DNA of 64,000 bases. Source: Gadus chalcogrammus. Lineage: Eukaryota; Chordata; Actinopteri; Gadiformes; Gadidae. The DNA lies in assembly GCF_026213295.1 (NCBI RefSeq), contig NC_079431.1:15537482-15601481 (forward strand), given 5' to 3'. A model generated the notes under the pieces. It was given only the letters and a program-made list of their open reading frames with translations, had not been told where the DNA came from and did not search any database. Positions 11,333 through 23,200 of the stretch are shown in pieces. The first letter of the stretch is position 1, and every line of letters starts with the position of its first letter. The translations under genes were made by a program, and so were the position numbers.

Positions 11333-12566
11333 CCAAGCTTGGATGTTGACCTCCAGGCCGTCGGGAAAATATCCTTTTAGTTTTGATATAGTGGTACATT
11401 TTAATTATTTTGCATTGGTTCTTATTGGTTTGTTGAATATACAGGTTCCTATTCGATGAACGAAACATCAAAGACGTATCAAAGTTAATGCATGTGGAAC
11501 CATTTGGGGGCGGTGAATCCTCCTCGGTGCAGTTCACCTTCTGAACTGCAGACACACACACACACACAGCAAGTAAAAAGAAGAAAGACCGAACACAAAC
11601 CCTACCCCTGTTACTGAACACACAACATGATGAAGGATTCATCAAGATAGGCTTGTTCTCCTTTCCCAACAGTAACTGAATTACTCAGAGTATTGAAGAA
11701 ACACTTGTCACTACACTGTCTTGTTTCAACACATTGTAGTAATTTGGAGCCGATTGGACAATTCAGCCAATGAATCTAATAGGCTACCTCCCTCAGCAGC
11801 ATTCGTGCATTGCACAACATAACTACATGCAGAGAGAAGTGATAGTTTGTTAATTAGCAGAGAGCCGTAAAAGCACTTTCTACCCATTTCAGTGGAGGAA
11901 TTGGACTCCTCAATCACGCAATGTTATACTTAAAAGGAACAAGTAAGTTACATATTAATTAAGTCTTTTGGCATGTAGCATATAAAAAACGGTCCCAAAC
12001 TGCATTTGAAATAGACCTTGAGACTCGGGTAAAACACTATAGGACATTGATCATGATATGCCTCAATATCAGAATAACAAGCATGGGTCAAATAGCAATG
12101 GCTAGTGGAATGAAAGTGAAAGGGCCCTGCAAGTCAGGATGTAGGCTATGAATCAGAATACATTTTTAGCTAGTGGGCATCCCAGAAACCAATTCTATAT
12201 TTTCTTGGGGAGGACCCCCGTCCATTACTGCACCCCACCCACGAATTGGATCACCAGCCGCCGCTGCAAACAGGGAGTGAAGGGGGACCAATGCTAGGAA
12301 TCTTTGTGACTTTGTCCCGTTAGAATAATGCTGCATTCTAGAGGGAGGACCGGCTTAAACTGAGCATCACTGAGATCTAGACATTTAACCAGGGACCTTT
12401 TAAAATGGATCATCTTCAATCATCTTTGTCCTAGAAATAAGTTATTCAACACAGACATCAATTATTAATAAAAACAGAAAGCGAATCAAAATTGGAAAGC
12501 ATTTAATCGTAATGAAAAGAAAAACTAAAAGCAGTAATTTCAACCAATACAGGACAGAGGTCTCAA
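11333..12566. other. LINE 5' remnant and intergenic
   Basis: 11,277-11,669 (minus) is an open frame with an acidic end (EEEEMESTYGDSDGD) that runs up to the endonuclease and may be the end of LINE ORF1. From 11,700 to 12,566 no exon or repeat is recognised. A minus-strand ATTAAA near 12,503 could be the polyadenylation signal of the zinc-finger gene. Confidence 0.4.
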
Positions 12567-14068
12567 TCAAAGCGTCCCGCTGCCCCGTGCCAAAGTGTGC
12601 TTGAGCATGTGCACACGCAAATTGCTTGGGTCGCTGTAGCTGGCATCGCACTGCAGACACACGCAGGGCCTCCCCCGGGAGTGAGTCCTCAGGTGGATCT
12701 TCAGGGTGTCTTTCTGACTGAAGCACTTCTTGCATTGGTCACACTTGTAGGGCTTCTCGCCGGTGTGAGTTCTCATGTGGATCTTCAGGTTGCTTGTCTG
12801 ACTGAAGCCCTTCATGCATTGGTCACACTTGTATGGCTTCTCGCCGGAGACCCCGGAGTGAGTCCTCATATGGATCTTCAGGTTGCAAACACGACCGAAG
12901 CGCTGTTTGCATTGGTCACACCTGTAGGGCTTCTCGCCGGAGTGAGTTCTCATGTGGCGCTTCAGGGTGGAGCTTTGAATGAAACACTTCGTGCATTGGT
13001 CACACCTGTAGGGCTTCTCGCCGGAGTGAGTTCTCATGTGGCACTTCAGGGAGGAGCTTTGAATGAAACACTTCGTGCATTGGTCACACCTGTAGGGCTT
13101 CTCGCCGGAGTGAGTTCTTCTCATGTGGCACTTCAGGGCGGAGCTTTGAATGAAACACTTCGGGCAATGGTCACACTTGTAGGGCTTCTCGCCGGAGTGA
13201 GTCAACATGTGGAACTTCAGGCTGCAGCCAAGACTGAAGCACTTCATGCATTGGTCACACTTGTAGGGCTTCTCGCCGGAGTGAGTCCTCATGTGGATCT
13301 TCAGGGCGGAGCTTTGAATGAAACACTTCGTGCATTGGTCACACTTGTAGGGCTTCTCACCGGTGTGAGTCGACATGTGGAACTTCAGGTACTCTTTCTG
13401 ACAGAAAGACTTCGTGCATTGGTCACACTTGTAGGGCTTCACCCCGGAGTGAGTCCTCATGTGGATCTTCAGGTAGTCTATCCGACAGAAAGACTTCGTA
13501 CATTGGTCACACTTGTAGGGCTTCTCGCCGGAGTGAGTCGACATGTGGCGCTTCAGGGTGGAGCCAAGACTGAAGCACTTCATGCATTGGTCACACTTGT
13601 AGGGCTTCTCGCCGGAGTGAGTCCTAATGTGGCGCTTCAGCCGGCATTTCAGACTGAACCGCTTCGTGCATTGGTCACACTTGTAGGGCTTCACCCCGGA
13701 GTGGGTCCTCATGTGGACGATCATATTGGCATCGTTGGGAATAACCTTTCCACACAAGTCACCGGGCCGGTTCTTGCGGCCGCCCTGATGCCCAGTCAGC
13801 TCCTCAAGGCGGACGAGCCTCACGCTGCAATTCAGGCTCTTGGTCACGATGTGGTCTGCGGACGGCGAGCTCAAGGCCTCCAGTTCTGACGCGGCAAAGA
13901 GGGTGTCATGGCCGGCCACCGCCAGAGGGCCCTCCCCTTGTCCGTAGACGCTCAGGATGCGCAGCTCCCCGCTGTGACTTGACGTGTGGGAGGAGCCAGG
14001 GGCGTCCACACGCAGACTCTCCGAGGTGGCGCTGCGCTGCGTGCTGCAGTCTCTGATGTCATTGTCTT
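12567..14068 (-). CDS. C2H2 zinc-finger protein, terminal exon
   Basis: This terminal exon encodes a sequence-specific DNA-binding protein of the poly-C2H2 type, presumably a nuclear transcription factor. It carries 13 canonical fingers of the form YKCDQCxKxF-x5-LKxHMRTH joined by SGEKP/TGEKP linkers, preceded by one degenerate finger (GDLCGKVIPNDANMIVHMRTH lacks its first Cys). Finger 7 has an extra residue between its His pair and the finger 11 linker is extended. No ATG opens the frame: the exon starts at an acceptor (ctctctgaag, exon from 14,068) and reads DNDIRDC... into VDAPGSSHTSS, so the start lies in an upstream exon. The 5' part is homologous to the finger-less exons at 16,292-16,575 and 18,105-18,388. 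Stop TGA is at 12,569-12,567. A gene symbol cannot be assigned. Confidence 0.85.
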
Positions 14069-14307
14069 CTTCAGAGAGGAAAACAGAGAAAGTGATGTTT
14101 TTAATTAATCATTTTCACAAAGGTATGTACTTTGTACACACTTGTGTGTTGGAAGAATCATATTTGGACATTCTTTCCAACTTCTATTTGTTGATTATGC
14201 ATTATCCTTGTAGCCCTTTGGATGGTCAAGGGTTAAAGGCTCCTGCTGAGAAGGCAGAATCGAGTACATTCTCAGTTGATTTCTTTCATAGATGCAATGT
14301 GACTAAC

Positions 14308-14371
14308 CTAGGGCGGGGAAGCCTCCACCAATATCCTCTTCAACCTTGATTGAAATGGTGTCTGGGGTCTG
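14308..14371 (-). CDS. Upstream exon of the zinc-finger gene (IKVEED exon)
   Basis: A 64-base exon reads QTPDTISIKVEEDIGGGFPAL between an acceptor (gaaagcag) and a donor (gttagt from 14,307). It lies 240 bp upstream of the finger exon on the same strand. Short acidic 'IKVEE' exons are usual in the N-terminal part of fish zinc-finger genes. Two more copies occur at 15,343-15,406 and 17,153-17,216. Phase into the finger exon was not proven. Confidence 0.55.
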
Positions 14372-14635
14372 CTGCTTTCCACATAAAGAAGGAAACACAC
14401 ACAAGACATATTCTTTCATTTTCACAGAATAGCTGTTAATCCCCACTACCGACAGATTAGGCATTTTTACACTGCACTTGGAACGACCTGCAATTTCAAT
14501 GTCTTCCCTGTGTATTTTTTTTTTTTGATCTAAGACCCCCGCATGCAAGAATGAGTTCACATCTGAGTGTAGGCTAAAACACTATTAACAAGTGCAAAAA
14601 TGCAAACATATTCTTTATTCTGCTAACCAGCAGTT

Positions 14636-15236
14636 CCTCGCTGTGACTGGACATGTGGGAGGAGCCAGGGGCGTCCACACCCAGAATCTCTGAGGTGGCG
14701 CCACACTGAGTGCTACGGTCTCCGAAGGCATCGCAGTCTTCTGCAGACGGAGAAAAAAAGGAAAAATTAATTGTTTTGACACATTATTTGAATAAAGGGA
14801 GGCATTGTGTATCTGTACACGTGAAAGAAACTCTTTAAATGTATGTCACATTGACAGAGGGTTTAAAATGTGTACTGCTGACATAGATTCACAGTTTTGG
14901 AGAGGGACGTCTCCTCCAGCATCCTCCTCCCTAGACTCAAAGCTCAAGTGGTTGGCCAGGTTAAGGACGCTCAACAAACACCTGCGCAAAGTGATCTGAT
15001 CACAACATGACTAGCGAGGCAAGCACAATAATTATATTTTGACACTAAAAAGCAACAACGTCTCCTTCCCTCTAAGCTGATCAGCTAACATTCATACATT
15101 ATGAATTCAGTGATGTTTGAGAATGATAAACCAGCTCATGTGGCATCCGTCTTGAAACCCTTCTGGGCTCTTGACAGATTCCATCTTTGAAATGCAACTC
15201 CGAAGTTTGACTCGTGTTTTAGCAGGGCGCTGGTCA
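14636..15236 (-). repeat. Older, diverged copy of the 5'-exon duplication unit
   Basis: Matches 16,465-17,046 with clear divergence. It includes a truncated exon start (14,636-14,745: acceptor gtctgcag, then DCDAFGDRST and VDAPGSSHMSS) that ends abruptly at 14,636, so this exon copy is broken. The rest is intron-like. Confidence 0.75.
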
Positions 15237-15342
15237 TGATGCTTTTCAAAAGAGGACCAGGCTTTTTAGCGCAGGTAGAATCAAGTACATTCTCAGTTGA
15301 TCATGGTGGTTTTCTTGCATAGATGCAATGGGTATTACTAAC

Positions 15343-15406
15343 CTACGGCGGGCAAGCCTCCACCAATATCCTCTTCAACCTTGATTGAAATGGTGTCTGG
15401 AGTCTG
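15343..15406 (-). CDS. IKVEED exon, copy in unit B
   Basis: Same acceptor, reading frame (TPDTISIKVEEDIGGG) and donor as the exon at 14,308-14,371. It retains coding capacity, but the finger exon belonging to this unit is absent. Confidence 0.5.
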
Positions 15407-15779
15407 CTGCTTTCCACATAAAGAAGGAAACATACACAAGATATATACTTTCATTTTCACAGAATAGTTGTCAATCCCCACTAACACATTATGCCTTTTC
15501 ACACTGCCAAGCTGATTCCGTCACGGCTTGGAACGCCCTGCAATTTCAATGTCCTATGTAAAACTGAGGGGTAAAATCCCCCTTCGTCTTGGAGCTGGCT
15601 TTCTTGGTACACCGGAGAAGGCGGGCCTACACACGGAGAGTAGGACTCTTTACAATGAATGCAAAATATATTTACATATTTTTTGATTCAAGACCCTTGC
15701 ATGCAAGAATGAGTTCACATCTGAGTGTAGGCTAAAACACGATTAACTATTTACAAGTGCAATAATCCCAACATATTCT

Positions 15780-16019
15780 TTATTTTGCTAACCACTTTGC
15801 TGACAAAGCATTGTAAGGAACGTTTTTCTGGTACTTTCTCTTAGATCGACCATCTTTCGTCTTCTTTAAATGCAACTGCATCACCTTCTCTCCCATGATG
15901 GTCAGCCGCTTATGGATTTCGCCGTCTCTCCAGGCATTCATGTTGATATCGCTGCATCGTCTCTGTTGTAGAGACAATGCAGCAACACCTCCACCCAAGC
16001 CTCGCCCCTCGAACCGCAA
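15780..16019 (-). other. Unrecognised ORF, unit B
   Basis: An open frame of up to 79 codons (contains NMNAWRDGEIHKRLTIMGEK and a Lys/Arg-rich middle, ending WLAK) without a good ATG near its start (the first ATG gives about 52 codons). It is repeated at 17,593-17,832 with two residue changes. No domain recognised; it may be a terminal exon of a finger-less isoform or non-coding. Confidence 0.25.
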
Positions 16020-16291
16020 GGCTGTCTTATCGCATTCACATCAAAATGAAACCGCCAATATGTGTAGGGACAGAGAGGGTTAATAGGGGTGCGAAATACA
16101 GCCCGTAAATTACCTCGGTCAGTGTAAACGCGCGGATCACACAGGGGAAAAGTTGGGCATAAGACGGGCATATTTGGCGGTGTAAAAACATTTACTGAAT
16201 CATAAAGGTGTGGGCTTTCTATGGGTGTGTTTTGGAGTTGTAACAGAGGAAGCCTCTCTTTTGGATGGTGAATGAAAAGATGATTTCCAAC

Positions 16292-16575
16292 CTGCACACG
16301 CAGCTCCTCGTGGCAGACCAGCCGCTCGCCGCGCTCCAGGCTCGTGGCCGCGCTGTGGTCCGCAGGCAGCGAGTTCAGGGCCTCCACTTCTGACGCGGTG
16401 AAGAGGGTGTCATGGCCGTCCTCCGCCAGTGGACCCTCCCCTTTTCCGTAGACGCTCAGAATCTTCAGCTCCTCGCTGCGACTGGACATGTGGGAGGAGC
16501 CAGGGGCGTCCACACCAAGAATCTCTGAGGTGGCGCCGCGCTCAGTGCTACGGTCTCCAAAGGCATCGCAGTCTT
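16292..16575 (-). CDS. Zinc-finger-family N-terminal exon, unit B
   Basis: An acceptor (ccgtctgcag) opens at 16,575 and the exon ends in RVQ at a donor, gttgga (from 16,291). The open frame reads DCDAFGDRST...VDAPGSSHMSSRSEELKILS...VCHEELRVQ. It is collinear with the N-terminal ~70 residues of the finger exon at 12,567-14,068, but here it ends at a splice donor instead of continuing into fingers. Function unknown; probably a duplicated exon. Confidence 0.55.
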
Positions 16576-17152
16576 CTGCAGACGGAGAAAAAAAGGAAAA
16601 ATCAATTGTTTTGATATATTATTTGCATAAAGGGAGGCATTGTGTATTTGTACACGGGAAAGAAACTCTTTAAATGTATGCAACATTGACACAGAGGGTT
16701 TAAAATGGGTACTGCTGACAAAGATTCACAGTTTTGGAGAGGGACGTCACCTCCAGCACCCTCCTCCCTAGACTCAAAGCTCAAGTGGTTGGCCAGGTTA
16801 AGGACACTCAACAAACACCTGACATGACATGCGAAGCGCAATTCTATTTCGACACTAAAAAGCAACAACGTCTCCTTCCCTCTAAGCTGATCAGCTAACA
16901 TTCATGCATTATGAATTCATTGATGTTTGAGAATGATAAACCAGCTCATGTGGCATCTGTCTTGAAACCATTCTGGGCTCTTGACTGATTCCATCTTTGA
17001 AATGCAACTCCCAAGTTTGACTCGTGTTTTAGCAGGGCGCTGGTCATGATGCTTTTCAAAAGAGGACCAGGCTTTTTAGCGCAGGTAGAATCAAGTACAT
17101 TCTCAGTTGATCATGGTGGTTTTCTTGCATAGATGCAATGGGTATTACTAAC

Positions 17153-17216
17153 CTACGGCGGGCAAGCCTCCACCAATATCCTCTTCAACCTTGATTGAAA
17201 TGGTGTCTGGAGTCTG
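17153..17216 (-). CDS. IKVEED exon, copy in unit C
   Basis: Identical in arrangement to the unit B exon, with intact splice signals and frame. Confidence 0.5.
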
Positions 17217-17592
17217 CTGCTTTCCACATAAAGAAGGAAACACACACAAGACATATACTTTCATTTTCACAGAATAGTTGTCAATCCCCACTAACAACAC
17301 ATTATGCCTTTTCACACTGCCAAGCTGATTCCGTCACGGCTTGGAACGCCCTGCAATTTCAATGTCCTATGTAAAACTGAGGGGTAAAATCCCCCTTCGT
17401 CTTGGAGCTGGCTTTCTTGGTACACCGGAGAAGGCGGGCCTACACACGGAGAGTAGGACTCTTTACAATGAATGCAAAATATATTTACATATTTTTTGAT
17501 TCAAGACCCTCGCATGCAAGAATGAGTTCACATCTGAGTGTAGGCTAAAACACGATTAACTATTTACAAGTGCAATAATCCCAACATATTCT

Positions 17593-17832
17593 TTATTTTG
17601 CTAACCACTTTGCTGACAAAGCATTGTAAGGAACGTTTTTCTGGTACTTTCTCTTAGATCGACCATCTTTCGTCTTCTTTAAATGCGACTGCATCACCTT
17701 CTCTCCCATGATGGTCAGCCGCTTACGGATTTCGCCGTCTCTCCAGGCATTCATGTTGATATCGCTGCATCGTCTCTGTTGTAGAGACAATGCAGCAACA
17801 CCTCCACCCAAGCCTCGCCCCTCGAACCGCAA
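17593..17832 (-). other. Unrecognised ORF, unit C
   Basis: Duplicate of 15,780-16,019 with H-to-R and L-to-S changes. No recognised domain. Confidence 0.25.
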
Positions 17833-18104
17833 GGCTGTCTTATCGCATTCACATCAAAATGAAACCGCCAATATGTGTAGGGACAGAGAGGGTTAATAGG
17901 GGTGCGAAATACAGCCCGTAAATTACCTCGGTCAGTGTAAACGCGCGGATCACACAGGGGAAAAGTTGGGCATAAGACGGGCATATTTGGCGGTGTAAAA
18001 ACATTTACTGAATCATAAAGGTGTGGGCTTTCTATGGGTGTGTTTTGGAGTTGTAACAGAGGAAGCCTCTCTTTTGGATGGTGAATGAAAAGATGATTTC
18101 CAAC

Positions 18105-18388
18105 CTGCACACGCAGCTCCTCGTGGCAGACCAGCCGCTCGCCGCGCTCCAGGCTCTTGGCCGCGCTGTGGTCCGCAGGCAGCGAGTTCAGGGCCTCCAC
18201 TTCTGACGCGGTGAAGAGGGTGTCATGGCCGTCCTCCGCCAGTGGACCCTCCCCTTTTCCGTAGACGCTCAGAATCTTCAGCTCCTCGCTGCGACTGGAC
18301 ATGTGGGAGGAGCCAGGGGCGTCCACACCAAGAATCTCTGAGGTGGCGCCGCGCTCAGTGCTACGGTCTCCAAAGGCATCGCAGTCTT
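18105..18388 (-). CDS. Zinc-finger-family N-terminal exon, unit C
   Basis: Same acceptor, frame and donor as 16,292-16,575. Together with that copy and the broken one at 14,636 it shows stepwise amplification of the 5' part of the zinc-finger gene. Confidence 0.55.
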
Positions 18389-18859
18389 CTGCAGACGGAG
18401 AAAAAAAGGAAAAATCAATTGTTTTGATATATTATTTGCATAAAGGGAGGCATTGTGTATTTGTACACGGGAAAGAAACTCTTTAAATGTATGCAACATT
18501 GACACAGAGGGTTTAAAATGGGTACTGCTGACAAAGATTCACAGTTTTGGAGAGGGACGTCACCTCCAGCACCCTCCTCCCTAGACTCAAAGCTCAAGTG
18601 GTTGGCCAGGTTAAGGACACTCAACAAACACCTGACATGACATGCGAAGCGCAATTCTATTTCGACACTAAAAAGCAACAACGTCTCCTTCCCTCTAAGC
18701 TGATCAGCTAACATTCATGCATTATGAATTCATTGATGTTTGAGAATGATAAACCAGCTCATGTGGCATCTGTCTTGAAACCATTCTGGGCTCTTGACTG
18801 ATTCCATCTTTGAAATGCAACTCCCAAGTTTGACTCGTGTTTTAGCAGGGCGCTGGTCA

Positions 18860-19370
18860 TGATGACTTTCCAAAGAGGACCAGGCTTTTTAGCGCAGTTA
18901 GAATCTAGCATCAGCCTAGAATTTATGCTGCCTAGAATTTACCAAATCAAAGAAAAAAAAATACTCAATGAGTAATGTACACACCTTCACTTTTAAAATG
19001 GGGCTGCATAGACTTTAAGGACAGCTTTGTGCCTACAAATATGCGTTTCCAGGTTTTCTGTCTGACAGGCAACATCCCTTGAGAGAAGCTGCTGAATGTA
19101 AGCACTTGATGAGCTGGCCTGCGTAGAGACAACAAAGAAAAATCAGTACTCATTTTTTTTACCTTGTATGTATTCCAGGTGCAAGTTGTAAGAAGATACC
19201 AGAGAAGCATGTTTAGTGAATTACATTGGCCTAATACTTAAAATGAGTTCTATGAAATGATATTACATCCTTGATTTGTTTACATATTTTATAGTTCATC
19301 TCAACAACCCAATACCATGACATCAAGCTCTGCCGAAATCGGCTAATAACCCTTTGATTTGAATCAGAAT
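18860..19370. repeat. Segmental duplication, copy B (left part)
   Basis: Homologous to 1-520 in the same orientation. It continues, after a small MITE and unique sequence, into the THAP copy at 19,755-20,066. Confidence 0.8.
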
Positions 19371-19374
19371 AATA

Positions 19375-19469
19375 GTGCGTTTCAGGTACACTTTTTTGCC
19401 CGTTAATAACCAGTTATATCTGGGAGTACAAGAGGGTAGAAGGGGGCGAAAACACGGGTTACCTGGAAC
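19375..19469. mobile_element. Small foldback MITE
   Basis: The start GTGCGTTTCAGGTACAC and the end GTTACCTGGAACGCAC form an imperfect inverted repeat around a ~60-bp centre. Confidence 0.5.
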
Positions 19470-19754
19470 GCACCATATGTATTTAGGATGAGTTGAACAG
19501 GTCAATCTCCTCATCAGTAAAACGCTAGAACTACTGCGGTCCAGTGGCCGGTAGAATACAGTTGTATTCGTTTGTTGTAGTATGAGCAGACATTGTAAAA
19601 CATTGCATTCCCTTGGTATCCAAGCAGTAGAGATCAGTGCCTGTAGCCCCTTTGTTGAATTGTGCCCATTCTCGTGTGATGCCCCATGCTTGCTGAGATG
19701 CACACTCGACTTACAGTGTGTGTATTTATAGGAATGATTGGGCGGCCATGTATT

Positions 19755-20066
19755 AGTCCACTGTCCTTTCTCTATAATAGGTCCATGGTATTTACACACA
19801 TAACTGATACTATCTACCGTAACATTAGCGACAGTAACTTGGCTGTTAGCTGTAGCGCTAATGCTAAAGCAGCATTAAAAATTTTAACAAGGTAACCATA
19901 CAGTAAAGCAACACAATGATATGGCGTTAGTTAACTTACTTTTTCGAGGTTTGTAGCTGAGCCGAGGAGAGTTGGTACTGATCCAGACTTGATTTTCAGA
20001 CGTTGAGCAAGTCCAGCTCTGTATTCGCACAAGTTGAGGAAGCAGTCGTCAGTGAAATGTTTGGCG
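19755..20066 (-). pseudogene. THAP exon, truncated duplicate
   Basis: Matches 6,540-7,020 without the retroposon tail that interrupts copy A. The C-terminal half of the THAP exon is kept (from AKHFTDDCF to SGSVPTL) with its donor. Homology ends at 20,066 (ggcgctgccgtg), so the N-terminal half is lost. Confidence 0.7.
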
Positions 20067-20261
20067 CTGCCGTGTTCTAGCAACGGGACGGCCATATGTT
20101 CCTGACCTCATCTGACTCCCGCGCTGCGTTTGTATCCAGTAGGCGTGGCCTATGACGTATTGGCTCCGGCTTCCTCATCCGTCAAAAGATGCTGCCAGCA
20201 TAGATATGTGTTCTATATATATCTATGGTTGAATCTCGAATCTATAATCCGTCCGTCCATC

Positions 20262-23200
20262 TTGTTTCTTCTTCTTCTTCTTTTTTTGAGTTTATTTGGC
20301 GGTTATCAAACCAATATGGTGCATTACCGCCACCTACTGTTTGTTTTAGAGCTTCGATGGAGGTTATACGTTATAAACTATGCAAAAGAACAAAAGTAAA
20401 TAAACAAAATCATATAGATAGAAAACAACAGATTAAATTATAATCTGTCAAATAAACCTGTTGCTTTTAGATAACTCAATACATGTTTCCATGCTGGTGG
20501 TCTCAGTGAGGAAAAGGAGAGTAAACCCTCTAAGGTCAAGCTTGTTTGACCCAAAGCTTTAACATTTTTCAACAGCTCCCTTCTCTCCAAATTGTACGCT
20601 TCGCATTGTAGTAAAACATGCTCCACTGTTTCTCTTCCATTGCATTTTGGGCAGACCCCTGTTTCATGTTTGCCTATGATGTTCATACTGTGGTTAAGAC
20701 ATGTGTGCCCTATGCGTAGTCTTGTGATGATAACCTCACATCTTCTGTTCCAGCAGCCCTGTCTCCTTGTTACCACCTGCCTCTGGATTCTATGCAGGAA
20801 CCGACCCTTATTTTCCCTATCCCATTGTTCTTGCCACACCTTGTTGATTTCTGATTTAATTATTGTTTTAAAGGCACCCAGTGCAACTTTCGAGGCTTAA
20901 AAATAAACATTCAATTTCTAGTCTTTTTTACACGTAGTAAGTTTCAATAACTCCATACCATTACATACCGACATTCAAGCAGCAAAGATGAGACGTCGTT
21001 GTGTGGTGAGAACTGATAACAAATCGATAACAACAACAATGCCGCCATTTTCTTTATTTTTTGTAACCTACAATAAATAAAGCAGGCTTCCAGTCAATGG
21101 AAAAATGGCTTCTCCCCACCGGCGATTGTTGTTGTTTACGATTTTCTATCAGTTCTCACCACACAACGACGTCTCATCTTTGCTCCTTGAATGTCGATAT
21201 GTAATGGTATGGAGTTATTGAAACTTACTACGTGTAAAAAAGACTAGAAATTGAATGTTTATTTTTCATTGAATGTTTACATAAAGTTGCACTGGGTACC
21301 TTTAATGGAACACCCAGCTGTATTTCCTGTTTCAGTGCCTTTTTGCCAACATGTCGACAACCTCATTGCCTTCTACTGCAGCATGGGATGGGACCCATAA
21401 AAAGCCCACCGTTATTTGCATTTTTTCTATTTTAAACAAACTCTGAAGAACCTCATAAACTAGATCAGGCCTACAGGTAGATTTGCCATTTGAAATGCTG
21501 ATTAGAGTTGCCATTGAGTCTGAGCAAATGATGCATACTTGACCTTCCCTCTTCTATCCACCAGAGAGCCAATAAAATGGCTAACAGCTCCACTGTGAAT
21601 ACTGCTAAATGATCTGACGTTCTTTTGATAATTGATACATTAAACTGTGGTATGTGTACTGCTGCCCCTGTCCTACCTGTGTCTGGATCTTTTGACCCGT
21701 CTGTAAAAATTTGAATTGACCCGTTATACTTATCACTTATATACTGTTGTATCAAACTATTCATCCCTCCAAATTCATTACATCGTTTTGATTTCTTAAT
21801 AATTTCAAGATCTACTGTAGGCATGGGGAAAAGCCACGGGGGAGTTGCTGGTAGTGGTACTGTACAGCTATGTGTTAGATTGGATATCCCTAACTCCCTG
21901 GCAGAGCTATCTCCTACCCATCCAAAACTATTTAGCTTTGTACGCCCATGCTCCCAGCATGGCTCTAGAACTGATTTGGTTGGATGATCTTGTTTGTGTC
22001 CAAATTAGTCCAGTATACCATGGACAACTGCATACGCCTCAAATATAATGGTAACTCTCCAACCTCCACCTGTAGAGCTGCAACTGATGAAGTCTTGAAT
22101 GCCCCACAACACAGCCGGATGGCCTGTGCCTGTATTACATCACATTTGGTAAGATGTGACTTTGCAGCTGAACCATAAATTATGCAATACACGCATAGTC
22201 TAATGCTGATCTGATTATGGCAATGTACATTTGCTTAAGAGATTTCATGCTGGCGCCCCAGCTACTTCCAGCTAAGCACCTCATTACATTGATTGCCTTT
22301 TTGCATCTCATCACTCCTCTCTGGATATGCTCTCCAAAGGTCAGCTTACCAGAAACCGGAATAACTTGTACTTGCTTTACCATTTGTCCATAGAGTATGA
22401 TTCGTAAGGTTGGATTTTCCCTCTTCCTGGAAAAACATATCACTTGAGTCTTCTCAACTGAGAAACGGAAGCCCCACTTATTACCCCATTTCTCTACTGT
22501 GCTTACAGCTGCCTGTAGCTTATTTTCAGCAAACGTACCATTACGGCCTTTAACCCACAACGCCCCATCATCTGCATACAGAGACCTTCCAAGACTAGCA
22601 TCAACCTCTGAGAAAATGTCATTAATCATAACACTAAAGAGTAATGGACTGCACACACTCCCTTGTGGGACTCCATTCTCTGTAGGATAGACCCTAGAAT
22701 GGGTTGCCCCCACCCTCACTTCCATAGTTCTATCCTTAAGGAAATCCAATACCCAATTAAACATCCTCCCACCTATTCCCATGCTTTCAAGCTTAATAAG
22801 GAGACCATCCCGCCACAACATGTCATACGCCTTTTCAACATCAAAAAGGATGGCGTCTACCATCTCCTTATTTGCCTGGGCCTTTCTAACTATATTCTCT
22901 AAACACAGCACAGGGTCCATGGTCGTCCTCCCTCTACGGAAACCACTCTGACTTGGACTAATCATGCTCCTGCTTTCTACTATGTAGGTTAATCTATCCG
23001 TAACCATACGCTCCATTACCTTACACATGTTAGAGGTCAGGGCTATTGGCCTATAGCTAGTCACTTCACTCTTATCTTTTCCTGGTTTCCCAATTGGGAT
23101 AACCACAGAGTGTTTCCATGCCAATGGTAGTGTCCCTGATTCCCAAACCCTATTGAAAAGCTGCAGGATCACCATCTGTGCTTGAGGAGTTAAATTGACC

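Larger units (their letters stand above)
15237..17046 (-). repeat. Tandem duplication unit B (~1.81 kb)
   Basis: Nearly identical to 17,047-18,859 over its full length; only a few substitutions and a 3-bp indel (aca) were seen. It opens with the same sequence as position 1 of the window. Contents on the minus strand: the VDAPGSSH exon (16,292-16,575), an unrecognised ORF, and the IKVEED exon (15,343-15,406). No zinc fingers. Confidence 0.9.
17047..18859 (-). repeat. Tandem duplication unit C (~1.81 kb)
   Basis: Near-identical tandem partner of unit B (offset 1,810 rising to 1,813). It contains the IKVEED exon (17,153-17,216), the unrecognised ORF (17,593-17,832) and the VDAPGSSH exon (18,105-18,388). 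The two exon copies differ by about one residue (ATSLERGE in B, AKSLERGE in C). Confidence 0.9.

Noticed and set aside
12597..13889. 430-codon plus-strand ORF (repeats of ALVTLVGLLAGVS)
   Set aside because: Mirror of the zinc-finger array; its periodicity is the 84-bp finger repeat read on the wrong strand.
19323..19799. 158-codon minus-strand ORF
   Set aside because: Runs across a small MITE and duplicated intergenic sequence; no domain or splice support.
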